The notes below the pieces were generated by a model. The model had not been told where the DNA came from. It searched no databases and was given only the letters and a program-made list of their open reading frames with translations. The position numbers were made by a program, and so were the translations under genes. Below are positions 6,600-14,940 of a DNA stretch of 20,732 bases, piece by piece. This stretch comes from 73-13 sp035556395. Lineage in GTDB: Bacteria > Actinomycetota > Actinomycetes > Actinomycetales > Microbacteriaceae. Position 1 is the stretch's first letter, and each line of letters begins with the position of its first letter. Location of the stretch: NCBI GenBank assembly GCA_035556395.1, contig DATMFB010000247.1, forward strand, positions 1 to 20,732, given 5' to 3'.

Positions 6600-8630
6600 A
6601 TGTTCGGAGTCGACGTCGGAGGGACGTTCACAGACGTCGTCGCGATCCGCGACGGCAAGGTCGAGGTCACCAAGGTGCCCTCGAGCCGCATCGACCCGGC
6701 CGGCTCGGTCGTCGAGGGCGCCCGGCGCCTCGGCGTCGCGGGCAGCACGGTGTTCAACCACGCGAGCACGATGGGGCTGAACGCCGTCCTCGAGCGTCGC
6801 CTGCCGAAGATCGCGTTCCTGACGACCGAGGGGTTCCGCGACATCCTCGACCGGGGCACGATCCACCGTCCGCTCGACGCGCAGACCGACCCGGCCTGGC
6901 GCCGGACCTTCGGCGACGCCGCGCGCCCGCTCGTGCCGCGCTACCTGCGCCGCGGCATCCGGGAGCGCAAGACCGCCCAGGGCGAGACGCTCTTCCCGCT
7001 CGACGAGGCGCAGGCGCGCCACGAGCTCGAGATCCTGAAGCGGACGAACGTGCAGGGCGTGGCGATCTGCCTCATCAACGCGTACGTCGACCCCGAGCAC
7101 GAGCTGCGCCTGCGCGAGCTCGTGCACGAGGTCCTTCCCGGGGTCGAGGTGAGCATCTCCTCGCAGACCTCGCCGCTCGCGAAGGAGTACGAGCGGGCCT
7201 CGACGACCGTCATCGACGTCATCATGAAGCTCCTCTTCAGCGACTACGCGAATCAGCTCGACCGGGACCTGAGCGGCCTCGGCTTCGACGGCCAGCTCAA
7301 CTTCGCCGACTGCGCCGCGAACCTGCTCCCCTGGGAGGAGGCGCTCGAGCGGCCCTTCCGCATCCTCTTCGCGGGTCCCGCGGCCGGCACCGTCTCGAGC
7401 GTGCACCTCGGCGGCGTGATCGGCCGGCAGCACATCCTGTGCGCGGACGTCGGCGGCACCTCGACGGACGTCTCGATCATCGTGAACGGCAAGCCGTTCG
7501 TGCAGAACACCTTCGAGATCGAGCACGACCTCATCATCAACGCGCTCTCGACCGAGGTCTCCTCGGTCGGCGCCGGCGGCGGCTCGCTCGTCACAGTGAG
7601 CACCTCGGGCGGCATCCTCGTCGGTCCCGGCAGTGCCGGTGCCGAGCCCGGCCCGGCCTGCTACGGCCGAGGCGGGACCCAGCCGACGGTGACGGACGCG
7701 GTGCTGCTGATGGGCGTCCTCGACCCCAACGGGTTCGCGGGCGGCGAGTTCGAGCTCGACGCGTCGGCGTCGGAGGCGGCGTTCCTCGCGCTCGACACCC
7801 CCGTGCCCTTCGACGAGCGGGTCCGGACGACCTACCGTCTCGCGGTCGCGCACATGGCGGAGGAGATCCTCAACGTCGCGGTGCGCCACGGCGTTGACAT
7901 CCGCGACTTCAGCCTCATGGCCTACGGCGCCGCCGGCGGCATGCTGCTGCCCGCGGCGCTCGACCTGCTCCCGCTCAGGGAGGTCATCGTGCCGCCGCAC
8001 CCCGGCCTCTTCTCCGCGATCGGGCTGCTCAGCACCGACCAGGTCTACTACGAGTCGGAGAGCGCCTACGTCATCTTCGGCCCCGACAGCATCGACGGCG
8101 TCGCCGCGGTCTACGAGCGCATGGAGGCGAACCTCCGGGCCCGCCTCGGCGCCGCGGCGGAGGGCCTGCCGGTCCGGCGTTCATTCGACGGCCGCCTCGT
8201 CGGGCAGAGCTGGGAGATCCCGTTCGTCCAGATCCCCGAAGGCCCGATCACGGCGGAGACGCTGCCGACGATCGCGGGCGCGTTCCACGACGCGTACGAG
8301 GCGCGCAACGGCAACCGCTTCGACATGTTCCCCGTCGAGGGCGTCACGTACCGCGTCGAGATCGTCATCCCGGCCGAGAAGGTCGAGTACGGGCTCGCGC
8401 CCGAGGTCGAGCCGTTCCCGGCGGCGCCCGAGGGCACGCTCACGCTGAGCTATGTCGCGGCGGAGCCGATCCAGGCGGAGTGGTTCACTCGCGACGCCCT
8501 CGCGACCGGCGCGAGCATCACCGGTCCCGCGGTCATCCGCGAGAGCCTCAGCACGACGTACATCCCGCCGGGCCAGCAGGCCGTCATCGGCCGAGCCGGC
8601 GAGATCATCATCAAGGAGGTAGCGAAGTGA
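6600..8630 (+). CDS. HyuA-type hydantoinase/oxoprolinase/carboxylase ATP-binding subunit
   Basis: A 676-aa member of the HyuA family, which is built on the ASKHA/actin-like ATPase fold. The first phosphate motif is FGVDVGGTFTD at residues 2-12. The segment H54-A-S-T-M-G-L-N-A corresponds to the family HGTTxxxNA motif, here altered to NHASTMGLNA. A second phosphate motif, ADVGGTSTDVSII, starts near 282, and glycine-rich GAGGGS follows. The family includes N-methylhydantoinase, 5-oxoprolinase and the ATP-dependent subunits of acetone and acetophenone carboxylases, which activate the ketone or carbonate by phosphorylation. GAGGGGG at 6587-6593 precedes ATG 6600. The stop overlaps hyuB (GTGA), fitting a stoichiometric complex. 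The zinc-ribbon partner and phenol-enzyme neighbours favour a carboxylase, but a lactamase-type role is not excluded. Confidence 0.9.
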   Translation: MFGVDVGGTFTDVVAIRDGKVEVTKVPSSRIDPAGSVVEGARRLGVAGSTVFNHASTMGLNAVLERRLPKIAFLTTEGFRDILDRGTIHRPLDAQTDPAWRRTFGDAARPLVPRYLRRGIRERKTAQGETLFPLDEAQARHELEILKRTNVQGVAICLINAYVDPEHELRLRELVHEVLPGVEVSISSQTSPLAKEYERASTTVIDVIMKLLFSDYANQLDRDLSGLGFDGQLNFADCAANLLPWEEALERPFRILFAGPAAGTVSSVHLGGVIGRQHILCADVGGTSTDVSIIVNGKPFVQNTFEIEHDLIINALSTEVSSVGAGGGSLVTVSTSGGILVGPGSAGAEPGPACYGRGGTQPTVTDAVLLMGVLDPNGFAGGEFELDASASEAAFLALDTPVPFDERVRTTYRLAVAHMAEEILNVAVRHGVDIRDFSLMAYGAAGGMLLPAALDLLPLREVIVPPHPGLFSAIGLLSTDQVYYESESAYVIFGPDSIDGVAAVYERMEANLRARLGAAAEGLPVRRSFDGRLVGQSWEIPFVQIPEGPITAETLPTIAGAFHDAYEARNGNRFDMFPVEGVTYRVEIVIPAEKVEYGLAPEVEPFPAAPEGTLTLSYVAAEPIQAEWFTRDALATGASITGPAVIRESLSTTYIPPGQQAVIGRAGEIIIKEVAK

Positions 8631-10585
8631 GCACGCTGACCGCGGCGCCGGGCCACGCCGAGCGCCGGCGCATCCGCGATCTCGACGAGACCGCGTTCTT
8701 CGAGCAGTACGCCTGCGACCGCTACACGGCGACGGTGCTCGGCAACCGCTTCGACTACCTCGTCGAGCACATGAGCGTCCGCCTGCTGACGGGTGCGTTC
8801 TCGCCGGTGCTGCGCGACTTCTACGACCTCGCCTGCACGATCTCGGGGCCGCCCGAGCTCGACTACCTCGTCCCGGCCGCGTCGAACGGCATCGTGCTGA
8901 TGGCCGGCACGACGATCGACGCGGTGCCGAACATGGTGCGCGAGTACGGCCTGGAGAAGCTGCGGCACGGCGACGTGCTCATCGCGAACGACCCCTACCG
9001 GACCGGCAACCACAACAACGACCTGGTCTTCGTCCGCCCCGTCTTCCACGACGGGCGGATCGTGAGCTTCGTGACGCTCAACGCGCACCAGCTCGACATG
9101 GGCGGCACCGTGCCGGGCGGGTTCTCCGCGACGAAGCAGAACGTCTACGAGAACGGCCTCGTGCTCTCGCCGCGGCTGCTCGTGAGCGAGGGTCGCAACG
9201 TCGAGGAGTCGTTCTCGGTCATCTTCGACAACGTCCGGATGGCGGAGATCCTGCTGCCGGACATGCTCACCGTGCTGTCGAGCCTCGAGCTCGGCGAGAG
9301 CCTCGTGCTCGAGTCGATCGAGCGCTACGGCCTCGACGCCTTCCTCGGGTCGATGCGGTACTCGGTCGACGCGGCCGCGGAGCAGATGGCGCTCGGGCTC
9401 GCCGAGCTCCCGGACGGCGACTGGGAGGCGGAGCACGGCGTCGACGCCGACGGCGTCGACGACTCGGAGTCCTATCCGGTGCACGTCGCGATCCGCAAGC
9501 GCGGCGAGCGGATCGAGGTCGACCTCTCGGGGACGCACCGCCAGGCCAGGTCCTCGATCAACGCGACCGTCTGGGAGGTCAAGCTCGCGGTCGGCGTCGC
9601 GCTCAAGTACAACGTCGACCCGCACGGGCGCTTCAACTCGGGGATGTTCCGCAACATCGACGTCGTCATCCCCGAGGGCACGGTCGTCTCGGCGCTGCCG
9701 CCGGATGGCGCCGTCTTCCTTTACTTCGAGCAGTCCCAGGTCATGCTCGCGACGATCCTGATGGCGCTGGAGGAGGCGCTCGGGCAGAACGCGATCGCCG
9801 GCGACCGCGGGGGCACGAACCTCCACACGGCGTTCGGTGCCCGCGAGGACGGCAGCCCGTGGGCGGCGATCATGCAGCTCGGCGGCGAAGTGGGACCGTT
9901 CGGCGCGAACAAGTACGGCGACGCCGACAGCCAGTGCATGTCGTATCTCGCGAACGGCGTCGCGCCGAGCGTCGAGGCCGTCGAGAAGGACAGTCCCGTC
10001 GTCATGCTGCGGCATGAGCCGGTGGCGGACACGGCCGGCGCGGGCTTCCACCGCGGCGGCAACGCGGTGCTGCGTGACACGCTGTTCCTGACGGGCGCGT
10101 TCCATTCGATCATCGAGCTGCGGCACAAGTCGGAGACCGGCTTCGGTGTCCAGGGCGGCGGTGCGGGGCGCAACGGCGGCGTCTGGGTCTTCCCTCCCGG
10201 GGAGGACGGCGATGCCCGGATTCCGGCGACGAACGACTTCGCGGCGTCGACGCCGTGGGCGGGTGTGCTCGACCCGGAGACGAACGCGCCGTCGCGCGAC
10301 GGGGTCTACCGCTACCCGTTCGACTCGGCGAAGACGAGCGGCCCGAACTCCGTCCTGCGCTACATCTGCAACGGCGCGGGCGGCTGGGGCGACCCGCTCG
10401 AGCGCGACCCCGAGCGCGTCCGCGTCGACGTTCGTGACGAATACGTGACGATCGAGGGCGCCGCACGCCTGTACGGTGTGGTCATCGTCGGCGACCCGCA
10501 TGAGGATCCTGAGGGGGTCCGAGTGGACGAAGCGCGCACAGCGGCGCTCCGGGAGAAGCTGCTGGCCGATCGCCAGGAAACCTGA
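8627..10585 (+). CDS. HyuB-type hydantoinase/oxoprolinase/carboxylase subunit
   Basis: A 652-aa HyuB family protein, the catalytic partner of HyuA. The diagnostic motif NDPYRTGNHNND is at residues 121-132, with metal-ligand-type His and Asp, and is followed by THL-like LNAHQLDMGGTVPGG. The C-terminal region has GGxGGWGDPLERDP, typical of the family end. AAGGAGGT at 8613-8620 lies 6 nt before GTG 8627, which fixes the start; the longer upstream frame inside hyuA is a shadow. HyuB proteins in acetone and acetophenone carboxylases bind metal and carry out carboxylation of the activated ketone, while in hydantoinases they complete ring opening. No biotin-carrier gene is seen nearby, consistent with the biotin-independent HyuA/HyuB carboxylases. 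The exact reaction is unproven. Confidence 0.9.
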   Translation: MSTLTAAPGHAERRRIRDLDETAFFEQYACDRYTATVLGNRFDYLVEHMSVRLLTGAFSPVLRDFYDLACTISGPPELDYLVPAASNGIVLMAGTTIDAVPNMVREYGLEKLRHGDVLIANDPYRTGNHNNDLVFVRPVFHDGRIVSFVTLNAHQLDMGGTVPGGFSATKQNVYENGLVLSPRLLVSEGRNVEESFSVIFDNVRMAEILLPDMLTVLSSLELGESLVLESIERYGLDAFLGSMRYSVDAAAEQMALGLAELPDGDWEAEHGVDADGVDDSESYPVHVAIRKRGERIEVDLSGTHRQARSSINATVWEVKLAVGVALKYNVDPHGRFNSGMFRNIDVVIPEGTVVSALPPDGAVFLYFEQSQVMLATILMALEEALGQNAIAGDRGGTNLHTAFGAREDGSPWAAIMQLGGEVGPFGANKYGDADSQCMSYLANGVAPSVEAVEKDSPVVMLRHEPVADTAGAGFHRGGNAVLRDTLFLTGAFHSIIELRHKSETGFGVQGGGAGRNGGVWVFPPGEDGDARIPATNDFAASTPWAGVLDPETNAPSRDGVYRYPFDSAKTSGPNSVLRYICNGAGGWGDPLERDPERVRVDVRDEYVTIEGAARLYGVVIVGDPHEDPEGVRVDEARTAALREKLLADRQET

Positions 10586-10587
10586 AC

Positions 10588-10602
10588 GACAGGATTCCTG
10601 TC
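10588..10602. other. Perfect inverted repeat in the hyuB - binding-protein gap
   Basis: GACAGGA-T-TCCTGTC has two perfect 7-bp arms around one base, 2 nt after the hyuB stop. With a 1-nt centre it cannot form a normal hairpin over its full length, so it looks more like a protein-binding palindrome than a terminator. It differs from the TGTCTGACA operators apart from sharing TGTC/GACA ends. Confidence 0.4.
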
Positions 10603-10616
10603 AATCGACCCGCAGT

Positions 10617-10627
10617 CTGTGTAACAA
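10617..10627. promoter_or_regulatory. Weak GntR/FCD operator candidate upstream of the first binding protein
   Basis: CTGTGTAACAA has the core TGTGTAACA, which fits NGTNNNACN, and matches TNGTNNNACNA at 10 of 11 positions. It sits about 70 nt before the ATG at 10696, in the same relative position as the strong site before the second binding protein. The central bases differ from TGTCTGACA, so binding by the same regulators is uncertain. Confidence 0.35.
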
Positions 10628-10677
10628 TGAGCCGTTAGTCCGGCGAGATCGTCGGACAACACGACGAAGAAGTCACC

Positions 10678-10688
10678 AGAAAGCGAGC
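10678..10688 (+). promoter_or_regulatory. Extended ribosome site of the first binding-protein gene, conserved in the paralogue
   Basis: AGAAAGCGAGC resembles the extended anti-16S sequence AGAAAGGAGGT at 9 of 11 positions and ends 7 nt before ATG 10696. The surrounding leader GAAGTCACCAGA...GAGCAATCA recurs before the second binding protein (about 14917-14940), so the leader was copied with the gene and kept. Confidence 0.5.
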
Positions 10689-10695
10689 AATCACT

Positions 10696-11952
10696 ATGCA
10701 ACGACGCATCAAGGCCGCCTTCGGCGGTACTGCGGCAATCGCCTCGCTGGCGCTCGTCCTCACGGGCTGCGCCTCGGGCGGTTCCCCCACCCCGACCAGT
10801 GGCGGCGAGGCCGCGACGTTCGAGCTCCCCGGCTCGCTGCGTGACGCGGCCACCGGTGAGTGCACCATCGACCCGATCGAGGGCGTCGACGTCCAGGCCG
10901 CGGGCGACTACATCCAGCCGTGGCTGAACGCGGACAAGGAGATCGTCCCCACTGCGCTCGGCTGGGGTGCGCTCGAGGGCGAGGTGCCCGACGGCCTGAT
11001 CATCGGCTACGCCAACAACATGACCCCGGTCGGCGACGCCCAGTGGCGTCCGTACATCGAGGCCGCGGCCGAGGCGGCCGGCGGGACGTTCGTGAACTAC
11101 CCCACCGGCCCCGACCCGCAGTCGGCGCAGGCGGGCTTCAACACGATCCTCGCGGACGCGGCGGCCGGCAATCTCGACATCCTGATCGTCGGCGCGGTGT
11201 CGCCGCGCACCGTGCAGGCGCAGGCGGAGGAGCTGCTCAACGACTACCCGGATGTCCAGGTCGTGTGGGGCGCTGACCCGTACGCGAACCGGGATCTCGG
11301 CCTCGACGACTCGATCGGCGACTACGGCGGGTCCATCGTCAACGGCAACGTGCTCGCGGCGGCGGCGGTGTACTACACCTGCGGCGCGGCGACCGACTTC
11401 ACGTGGTACACCACGAACGACCTCGAGTTCACCTCGGTGAACCTCCTGGCCGCGAACGAGTTCCTCGCGGAGCTCAACCCGACCGCGACGCTGCGCGAGG
11501 TCGTCGGCTCGATCACCTCGGCTGCGGCCACGGACCTGATCATCCCGGACCTGCAGGGCCACCCGAACTCGCAGTTCTTCGTGTCGCCGCTGGACCAGTA
11601 CCAGATCGGTATCAAGGACGCGGCTGAAACCGCCGGCATCGACAACTGGTACGGCATCGGGCAGTCCTCGCTCCCGGCGAACGTCGATCAGATCAAGAAC
11701 GGCGCCCAGTACGGCGGCTACACGCTGGACTTCGAGCAGTTCATGTTCCAGCTCGTCGACCAGGGTCTGCGTATGTACCTCGGCGAGTGGCCGGCCGACG
11801 GCTACGGCGAGGGCAACTGGGAGCTGATCAACTCCTCGATGTCCACGCTCATCACCCCCGGCAACGTCAACGACCTCGACATCGACGCCAGCGGGCACTA
11901 CACCGCGGTGCCGGACACGGCGGCGAAGTACGTCGAGCTCTGGGGCAAGTGA
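10696..11952 (+). CDS. ABC transporter substrate-binding lipoprotein (CUT2-like, cassette 1)
   Basis: A 418-aa extracytoplasmic solute-binding protein. The signal peptide has a basic start (MQRRIK), a hydrophobic core and the lipobox L-T-G-C with lipid-attached Cys25, so it is anchored to the outer face of the membrane. The body resembles the periplasmic-binding-protein type 1 (ribose-binding) fold and is paired with RbsA/RbsC-type partners. ATGEC-x3-P-x-EGVD near the N-terminus and a Cys-Gly in YTCGAATDF are shared with the second binding protein, hinting at a conserved disulfide. It is the first gene of cassette 1 and is followed by a strong hairpin, which would let more binding protein be made than ATPase and permease. 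The ligand is unknown; CUT2-like importers also carry non-sugars, and the locus suggests an aromatic compound or its conjugate. Confidence 0.88.
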   Translation: MQRRIKAAFGGTAAIASLALVLTGCASGGSPTPTSGGEAATFELPGSLRDAATGECTIDPIEGVDVQAAGDYIQPWLNADKEIVPTALGWGALEGEVPDGLIIGYANNMTPVGDAQWRPYIEAAAEAAGGTFVNYPTGPDPQSAQAGFNTILADAAAGNLDILIVGAVSPRTVQAQAEELLNDYPDVQVVWGADPYANRDLGLDDSIGDYGGSIVNGNVLAAAAVYYTCGAATDFTWYTTNDLEFTSVNLLAANEFLAELNPTATLREVVGSITSAAATDLIIPDLQGHPNSQFFVSPLDQYQIGIKDAAETAGIDNWYGIGQSSLPANVDQIKNGAQYGGYTLDFEQFMFQLVDQGLRMYLGEWPADGYGEGNWELINSSMSTLITPGNVNDLDIDASGHYTAVPDTAAKYVELWGK

Positions 11953-11975
11953 CCCGAGTCTGATTCACTGAGAGA

Positions 11976-12014
11976 GGTGCCGTCCGTCGGTTGACGGCGG
12001 ACGGCGCCTCTTTC
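11976..12014 (+). terminator. Hairpin plus short T-run between binding-protein and ATPase genes (cassette 1)
   Basis: GGTGCCGTCCG (11976-11986) pairs with CGGACGGCGCC (11998-12008) with one G-U pair; further pairing of GTC/GAC closes the loop, and TCTTTC follows. It lies inside the operon, so it probably acts as a partial terminator or a 3'-end stabiliser that raises binding-protein mRNA over downstream genes. A matching element occurs after the second binding protein. Confidence 0.65.
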
Positions 12015-12069
12015 GCCGTTTCGAACCACACGAAGCCGCCACGCGATATCAAAGGAGACACCGCGGATC

Positions 12070-13584
12070 ATGGACGCAACCACCACGGGTGACCTGCTGC
12101 TGCAGATCACCGGCATGTACAAGGAGTTCCCCGGCACGCGCGCGCTCGACGACGTCTCGCTCGACGTGCGAAGCGGCGAGATCGTCGCGGTCGTCGGGCA
12201 CAACGGCTCGGGCAAGTCGACGCTCGTCAAGATCCTCGCGGGCGTCTACACGAAGGACGCCGGCGAGGTCGCCTTCCCGTCCTCGACCGAGGCGGAGCCG
12301 ACCGAGCTGCACATCGTCCACCAGGACCTCGGACTCTCGATGCCGTTCAGCACGATCGAGAACCTCGGCCTCGTGAACCAGACCGGTGCGGGCCTCGCCC
12401 CGGTCAACAAGCGCCGCGAGCGCGCCCGCGCGATCGAGCTCGTGAGCCGATTCGGCGAGCCCTTCGACGTCACCGTGCCGGTCTCCGAGCTCGCGCCGGC
12501 CCAGCGCTCCATCATCGGCATCGCCCGCGCGCTCGACGGCTGGAAGCACTCGCGGAACATCATGATCCTCGACGAGCCGACGGAGGCGCTCGCCGCCGGC
12601 GAGGTCGAGGTGCTGTTCGACGCGGTGAAGAGGCTCGCGGCCGAGGGCGCCGGCATCATCTTCATCTCGCACCGCCTCGACGAGGTGCTCGACCTCGCCG
12701 ACCGCATCGTCGTGCTGCGCAACGGCCAGAAGGTCGCCGACGAGGCGCGTGCGACCGTCGACCACGACCGGCTCGTCGAGTTCGTCACGGGCGCGTCCGC
12801 GCACGAGGGCGAGGTCGGCCGCACCGACCTCGGCTGGACCGACGAGGTCGTGCTCGAGGTGGAGAACCTCGCGGGCGCCGACATCGAGGACATCGACCTC
12901 GAGGTGCGCGCCGGCGAGATCGTCGGCGTCGCCGGCGTTCTCGGCTCCGGCCGGGAGGCGTTGCCCGCACTGCTCTTCGGCTCCGTCCCCGGCCGCGCCG
13001 ACCGCTACCGCATCGCTGGCAAGGACTACCGCAAGCGCAGTCCGCGCGAGAGCATCCGGCGTGGCATGGCGTTCGTCCCCGGCGACCGCGCCAAGCTCGG
13101 CTCGATCCGGCCGATGACCGCCCGGGAGAACGTGACGCTGCCCGAGCTAAAGTCCGTGAGCGGTGCCGCGGGATCGATCAGCCCGCGCCGCGAGCGCGCT
13201 CAGGTGCAGTCGCTCATCGCGAAGTACGACGTCAAGCCGCCGCGTTCGGAGCAGGTCTTCTCGCAGTTCTCCGGCGGCAACCAGCAGAAGGTCGTCTTCG
13301 CGAAGTGGCTGCGCAACGACCCGAAGGTGCTGCTCCTGGAGGAGCCCACTCAGGGCGTCGACATCGGCGCGAAGCAGGCGCTCTACAGCGCGATCGACGC
13401 CGCCGCGGCAGACGGGGCGGGCGTCGTCGTCTGCTCCTCCGACGCGAAGGAACTGGTGCGCCTGTGCAATCGCGTGCTCGTCATGCGCGGCGGTCGTGTC
13501 GCGGCGGAGTTGTCCGGCGACGAGCTCACCGAGACGCGGATCGTACTTGAAGGCTACGGACTCGGAAACGAGGGGAACGAGTGA
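12070..13584 (+). CDS. ABC transporter ATPase with two nucleotide-binding domains (RbsA-like, cassette 1)
   Basis: A 504-aa fused double ABC ATPase that powers import. Domain 1 has Walker A GHNGSGKST (43-51), Q-loop Gln85 and Walker B ILDEP with Asp168/Glu169, but its signature is LAPAQRS (141-147) instead of LSGGQ. Domain 2 has a degenerate Walker A, GVLGSGR (289-295, Lys replaced by Arg), a canonical signature FSGGNQQK from 400, and Walker B LLLEEP (Glu424/425). Because each site joins the Walker A of one domain with the signature of the other, one composite site is intact and one is degenerate. AAAGGAG at 12051-12057 is rather far (12 nt) from ATG 12070, but no better start is seen. The stop overlaps the permease start (GTGA). 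Confidence 0.93.
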   Translation: MDATTTGDLLLQITGMYKEFPGTRALDDVSLDVRSGEIVAVVGHNGSGKSTLVKILAGVYTKDAGEVAFPSSTEAEPTELHIVHQDLGLSMPFSTIENLGLVNQTGAGLAPVNKRRERARAIELVSRFGEPFDVTVPVSELAPAQRSIIGIARALDGWKHSRNIMILDEPTEALAAGEVEVLFDAVKRLAAEGAGIIFISHRLDEVLDLADRIVVLRNGQKVADEARATVDHDRLVEFVTGASAHEGEVGRTDLGWTDEVVLEVENLAGADIEDIDLEVRAGEIVGVAGVLGSGREALPALLFGSVPGRADRYRIAGKDYRKRSPRESIRRGMAFVPGDRAKLGSIRPMTARENVTLPELKSVSGAAGSISPRRERAQVQSLIAKYDVKPPRSEQVFSQFSGGNQQKVVFAKWLRNDPKVLLLEEPTQGVDIGAKQALYSAIDAAAADGAGVVVCSSDAKELVRLCNRVLVMRGGRVAAELSGDELTETRIVLEGYGLGNEGNE

Positions 13585-14762
13585 AGCAGACCGAAGCCAT
13601 CCCGACCGTCGGCACTGCCGACGTCAAGGCGCCGAACCAGTGGAGCCGACTCTTCGGCTTCCAGAACATCAGCGCGGTCTACCTCTTCATCGTCATCTTC
13701 GTGATCTTCGCGATCTGGGTACCGCAGACCTTTCTGAAGCCGCAGACCTGGGCGAACCTGCTCGACACCCAGTCGCTCGTCGTGCTCGCGGCGCTCGCGG
13801 TCATGGTCCCGCTGGTCACGGGCGTCTTCAACCTGGCGGTCGGAGCCGAGATCTCCTTCGCGCTCATGCTCAGCGCGACGCTGCAGCAGACATCGCAGGA
13901 TCAGCCGAACCTGCTGCTCGCACTCGGCCTGCCGTGGTGGGCTGCCGCGATCGTCGTGCTCATCGTCGCGGGACTCGTCGGGGCGCTCTCCGGCTTGATC
14001 GTGACGAAGCTGAAGATCGACTCCTTCATCGCGACCCTCGGTGTGGCGTCGATCCTCGCGGGCATCATGTACCTCGTCTCGCAGAACAAGCCGCTCAGCA
14101 TCACACTCGACTACAAGGCGGTCACCGACTGGTACATCGACCTCGGCGGCTTCCGCCTGAAGCTGTCAGTGATCGTGCTCGTCGTCGTCGCGCTGATCAT
14201 CTGGTACATCCTCGAGCGCACGATCGTCGGCCGCCGCATGTACGCCTCGGGCTTCAACCCGGACGGCGCTCGCCTCTCCGGCGTCAACGTCGACCGGCTG
14301 CAGTTCTGGTCGCTCGTCGCCGGCGGCGTGATCGCGGGCGTGGTGGGAGTCCTCGCGGCCTCGAAGTTCAGCGGCAACTCGACGATCGGCGGCACGATGC
14401 TGATCCCGGCGCTGTCCGCGGTGTTTCTCGGATCGACGCAGTTCAAGGGCGGCCGGTTCAACGTGTGGGGCACCGTCGTCGCGCTCTACGTGCTCGCGGT
14501 CGGCGTCCAGGGCCTGCTGCTCGTGCAGGTGCCCGACGTGCTTTCAGACTTCTTCTACGGCATCGCGCTCATCGGCGCGGTCGTGCTCTCCCGGTGGGGC
14601 GGCGGCAGGCGGCGGTTCCGGGCGGTCCGCCAGGCGACGACCTTCACCAAGGACGGCAAGGCCGCGCTCATCGCCGAGGCCGAGGCGGAGCCCTCGCAGT
14701 TCCACCCGACCGAGACGGCGCTCAAGCAGGACGGCATCGAGGACCAGGGCGAGCGTCCCTGA
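13581..14762 (+). CDS. ABC transporter permease (RbsC-like, cassette 1)
   Basis: A 393-aa integral membrane protein of the BPD_transp_2/RbsC family, with a cytosolic N-terminal tail of about 30 residues and then repeated hydrophobic segments. The family motif around NLAVGAEISFALML corresponds to the DLSVGS region of RbsC. FNPDGARLSGVNVDRL is the cytoplasmic loop expected to contact the ATPase, and FLGSTQFKGGRFNVWGT follows near the C-terminal half. The tail after the last segment is charged and Glu-rich. GTG 13581 is coupled to the ATPase stop, with AGGGG a few nt upstream. It ends 14 nt before a strong hairpin that separates cassette 1 from cassette 2. Confidence 0.92.
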   Translation: MKQTEAIPTVGTADVKAPNQWSRLFGFQNISAVYLFIVIFVIFAIWVPQTFLKPQTWANLLDTQSLVVLAALAVMVPLVTGVFNLAVGAEISFALMLSATLQQTSQDQPNLLLALGLPWWAAAIVVLIVAGLVGALSGLIVTKLKIDSFIATLGVASILAGIMYLVSQNKPLSITLDYKAVTDWYIDLGGFRLKLSVIVLVVVALIIWYILERTIVGRRMYASGFNPDGARLSGVNVDRLQFWSLVAGGVIAGVVGVLAASKFSGNSTIGGTMLIPALSAVFLGSTQFKGGRFNVWGTVVALYVLAVGVQGLLLVQVPDVLSDFFYGIALIGAVVLSRWGGGRRRFRAVRQATTFTKDGKAALIAEAEAEPSQFHPTETALKQDGIEDQGERP

Positions 14763-14775
14763 CCCCGTGTGTGTC

Positions 14776-14813
14776 GGAGGCGGGCGCGGGGCCACGGCCT
14801 CGCGCCCGCCTCC
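14776..14813 (+). terminator. Strong hairpin after the cassette 1 permease
   Basis: GGAGGCGGGCGCG (14776-14788) and CGCGCCCGCCTCC (14801-14813) form a perfect 13-bp stem with a 12-nt loop. No T-run follows, which is common for terminators in high-GC bacteria. It probably ends or attenuates the cassette 1 transcript, leaving cassette 2 under the operator-bearing region just downstream. Confidence 0.7.
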
Positions 14814-14850
14814 ACGCCTCGATCGTTGCAAGCTTGTTGCCGTTCTCGCG

Positions 14851-14878
14851 TTGTCGAACCCAAGTCAGATGTATTACT
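14851..14878 (+). promoter_or_regulatory. Candidate promoter of the second transporter cassette
   Basis: TTGTCG (14851-14856) and TATTAC (14873-14878) are separated by 16 nt and match 4 of 6 bases each to the standard -35 and -10 boxes. The predicted start of transcription would fall on the operator at 14883-14897. The 145-nt stretch from 14763 to the ribosome site holds only the hairpin, this promoter and the operator. Confidence 0.4.
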
Positions 14879-14882
14879 GTCA

Positions 14883-14897
14883 ACTTGTCTGACATTG
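14883..14897. promoter_or_regulatory. Probable GntR/FCD operator upstream of the second binding protein
   Basis: ACTTGTCTGACATTG contains the exact core TGTCTGACA (14886-14894) and matches the locus consensus ACTTGTCWGACAAGT at 12 of 15 positions. It sits just downstream of the candidate -10 box, where a bound dimer would block transcription start. Confidence 0.65.
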
Positions 14898-14940
14898 CAG
14901 TCGGGCTTTGGACAACGAAGTCACCAGAGAGAGAGCAATC

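Noticed and set aside
5400..8000. An 866-codon minus-strand open frame running through hyuA
   Set aside because: Only the part from 6230 down is a real gene (SDR-3). The rest is antisense to hyuA with Arg/Asp/Glu/Ala-rich low-complexity translation typical of GC-rich shadow frames.
8450..10501. A 683-codon minus-strand open frame opposite hyuB
   Set aside because: The translation is Arg/Val/Asp/Ala-rich with no domain, and the other strand encodes a clear HyuB protein.
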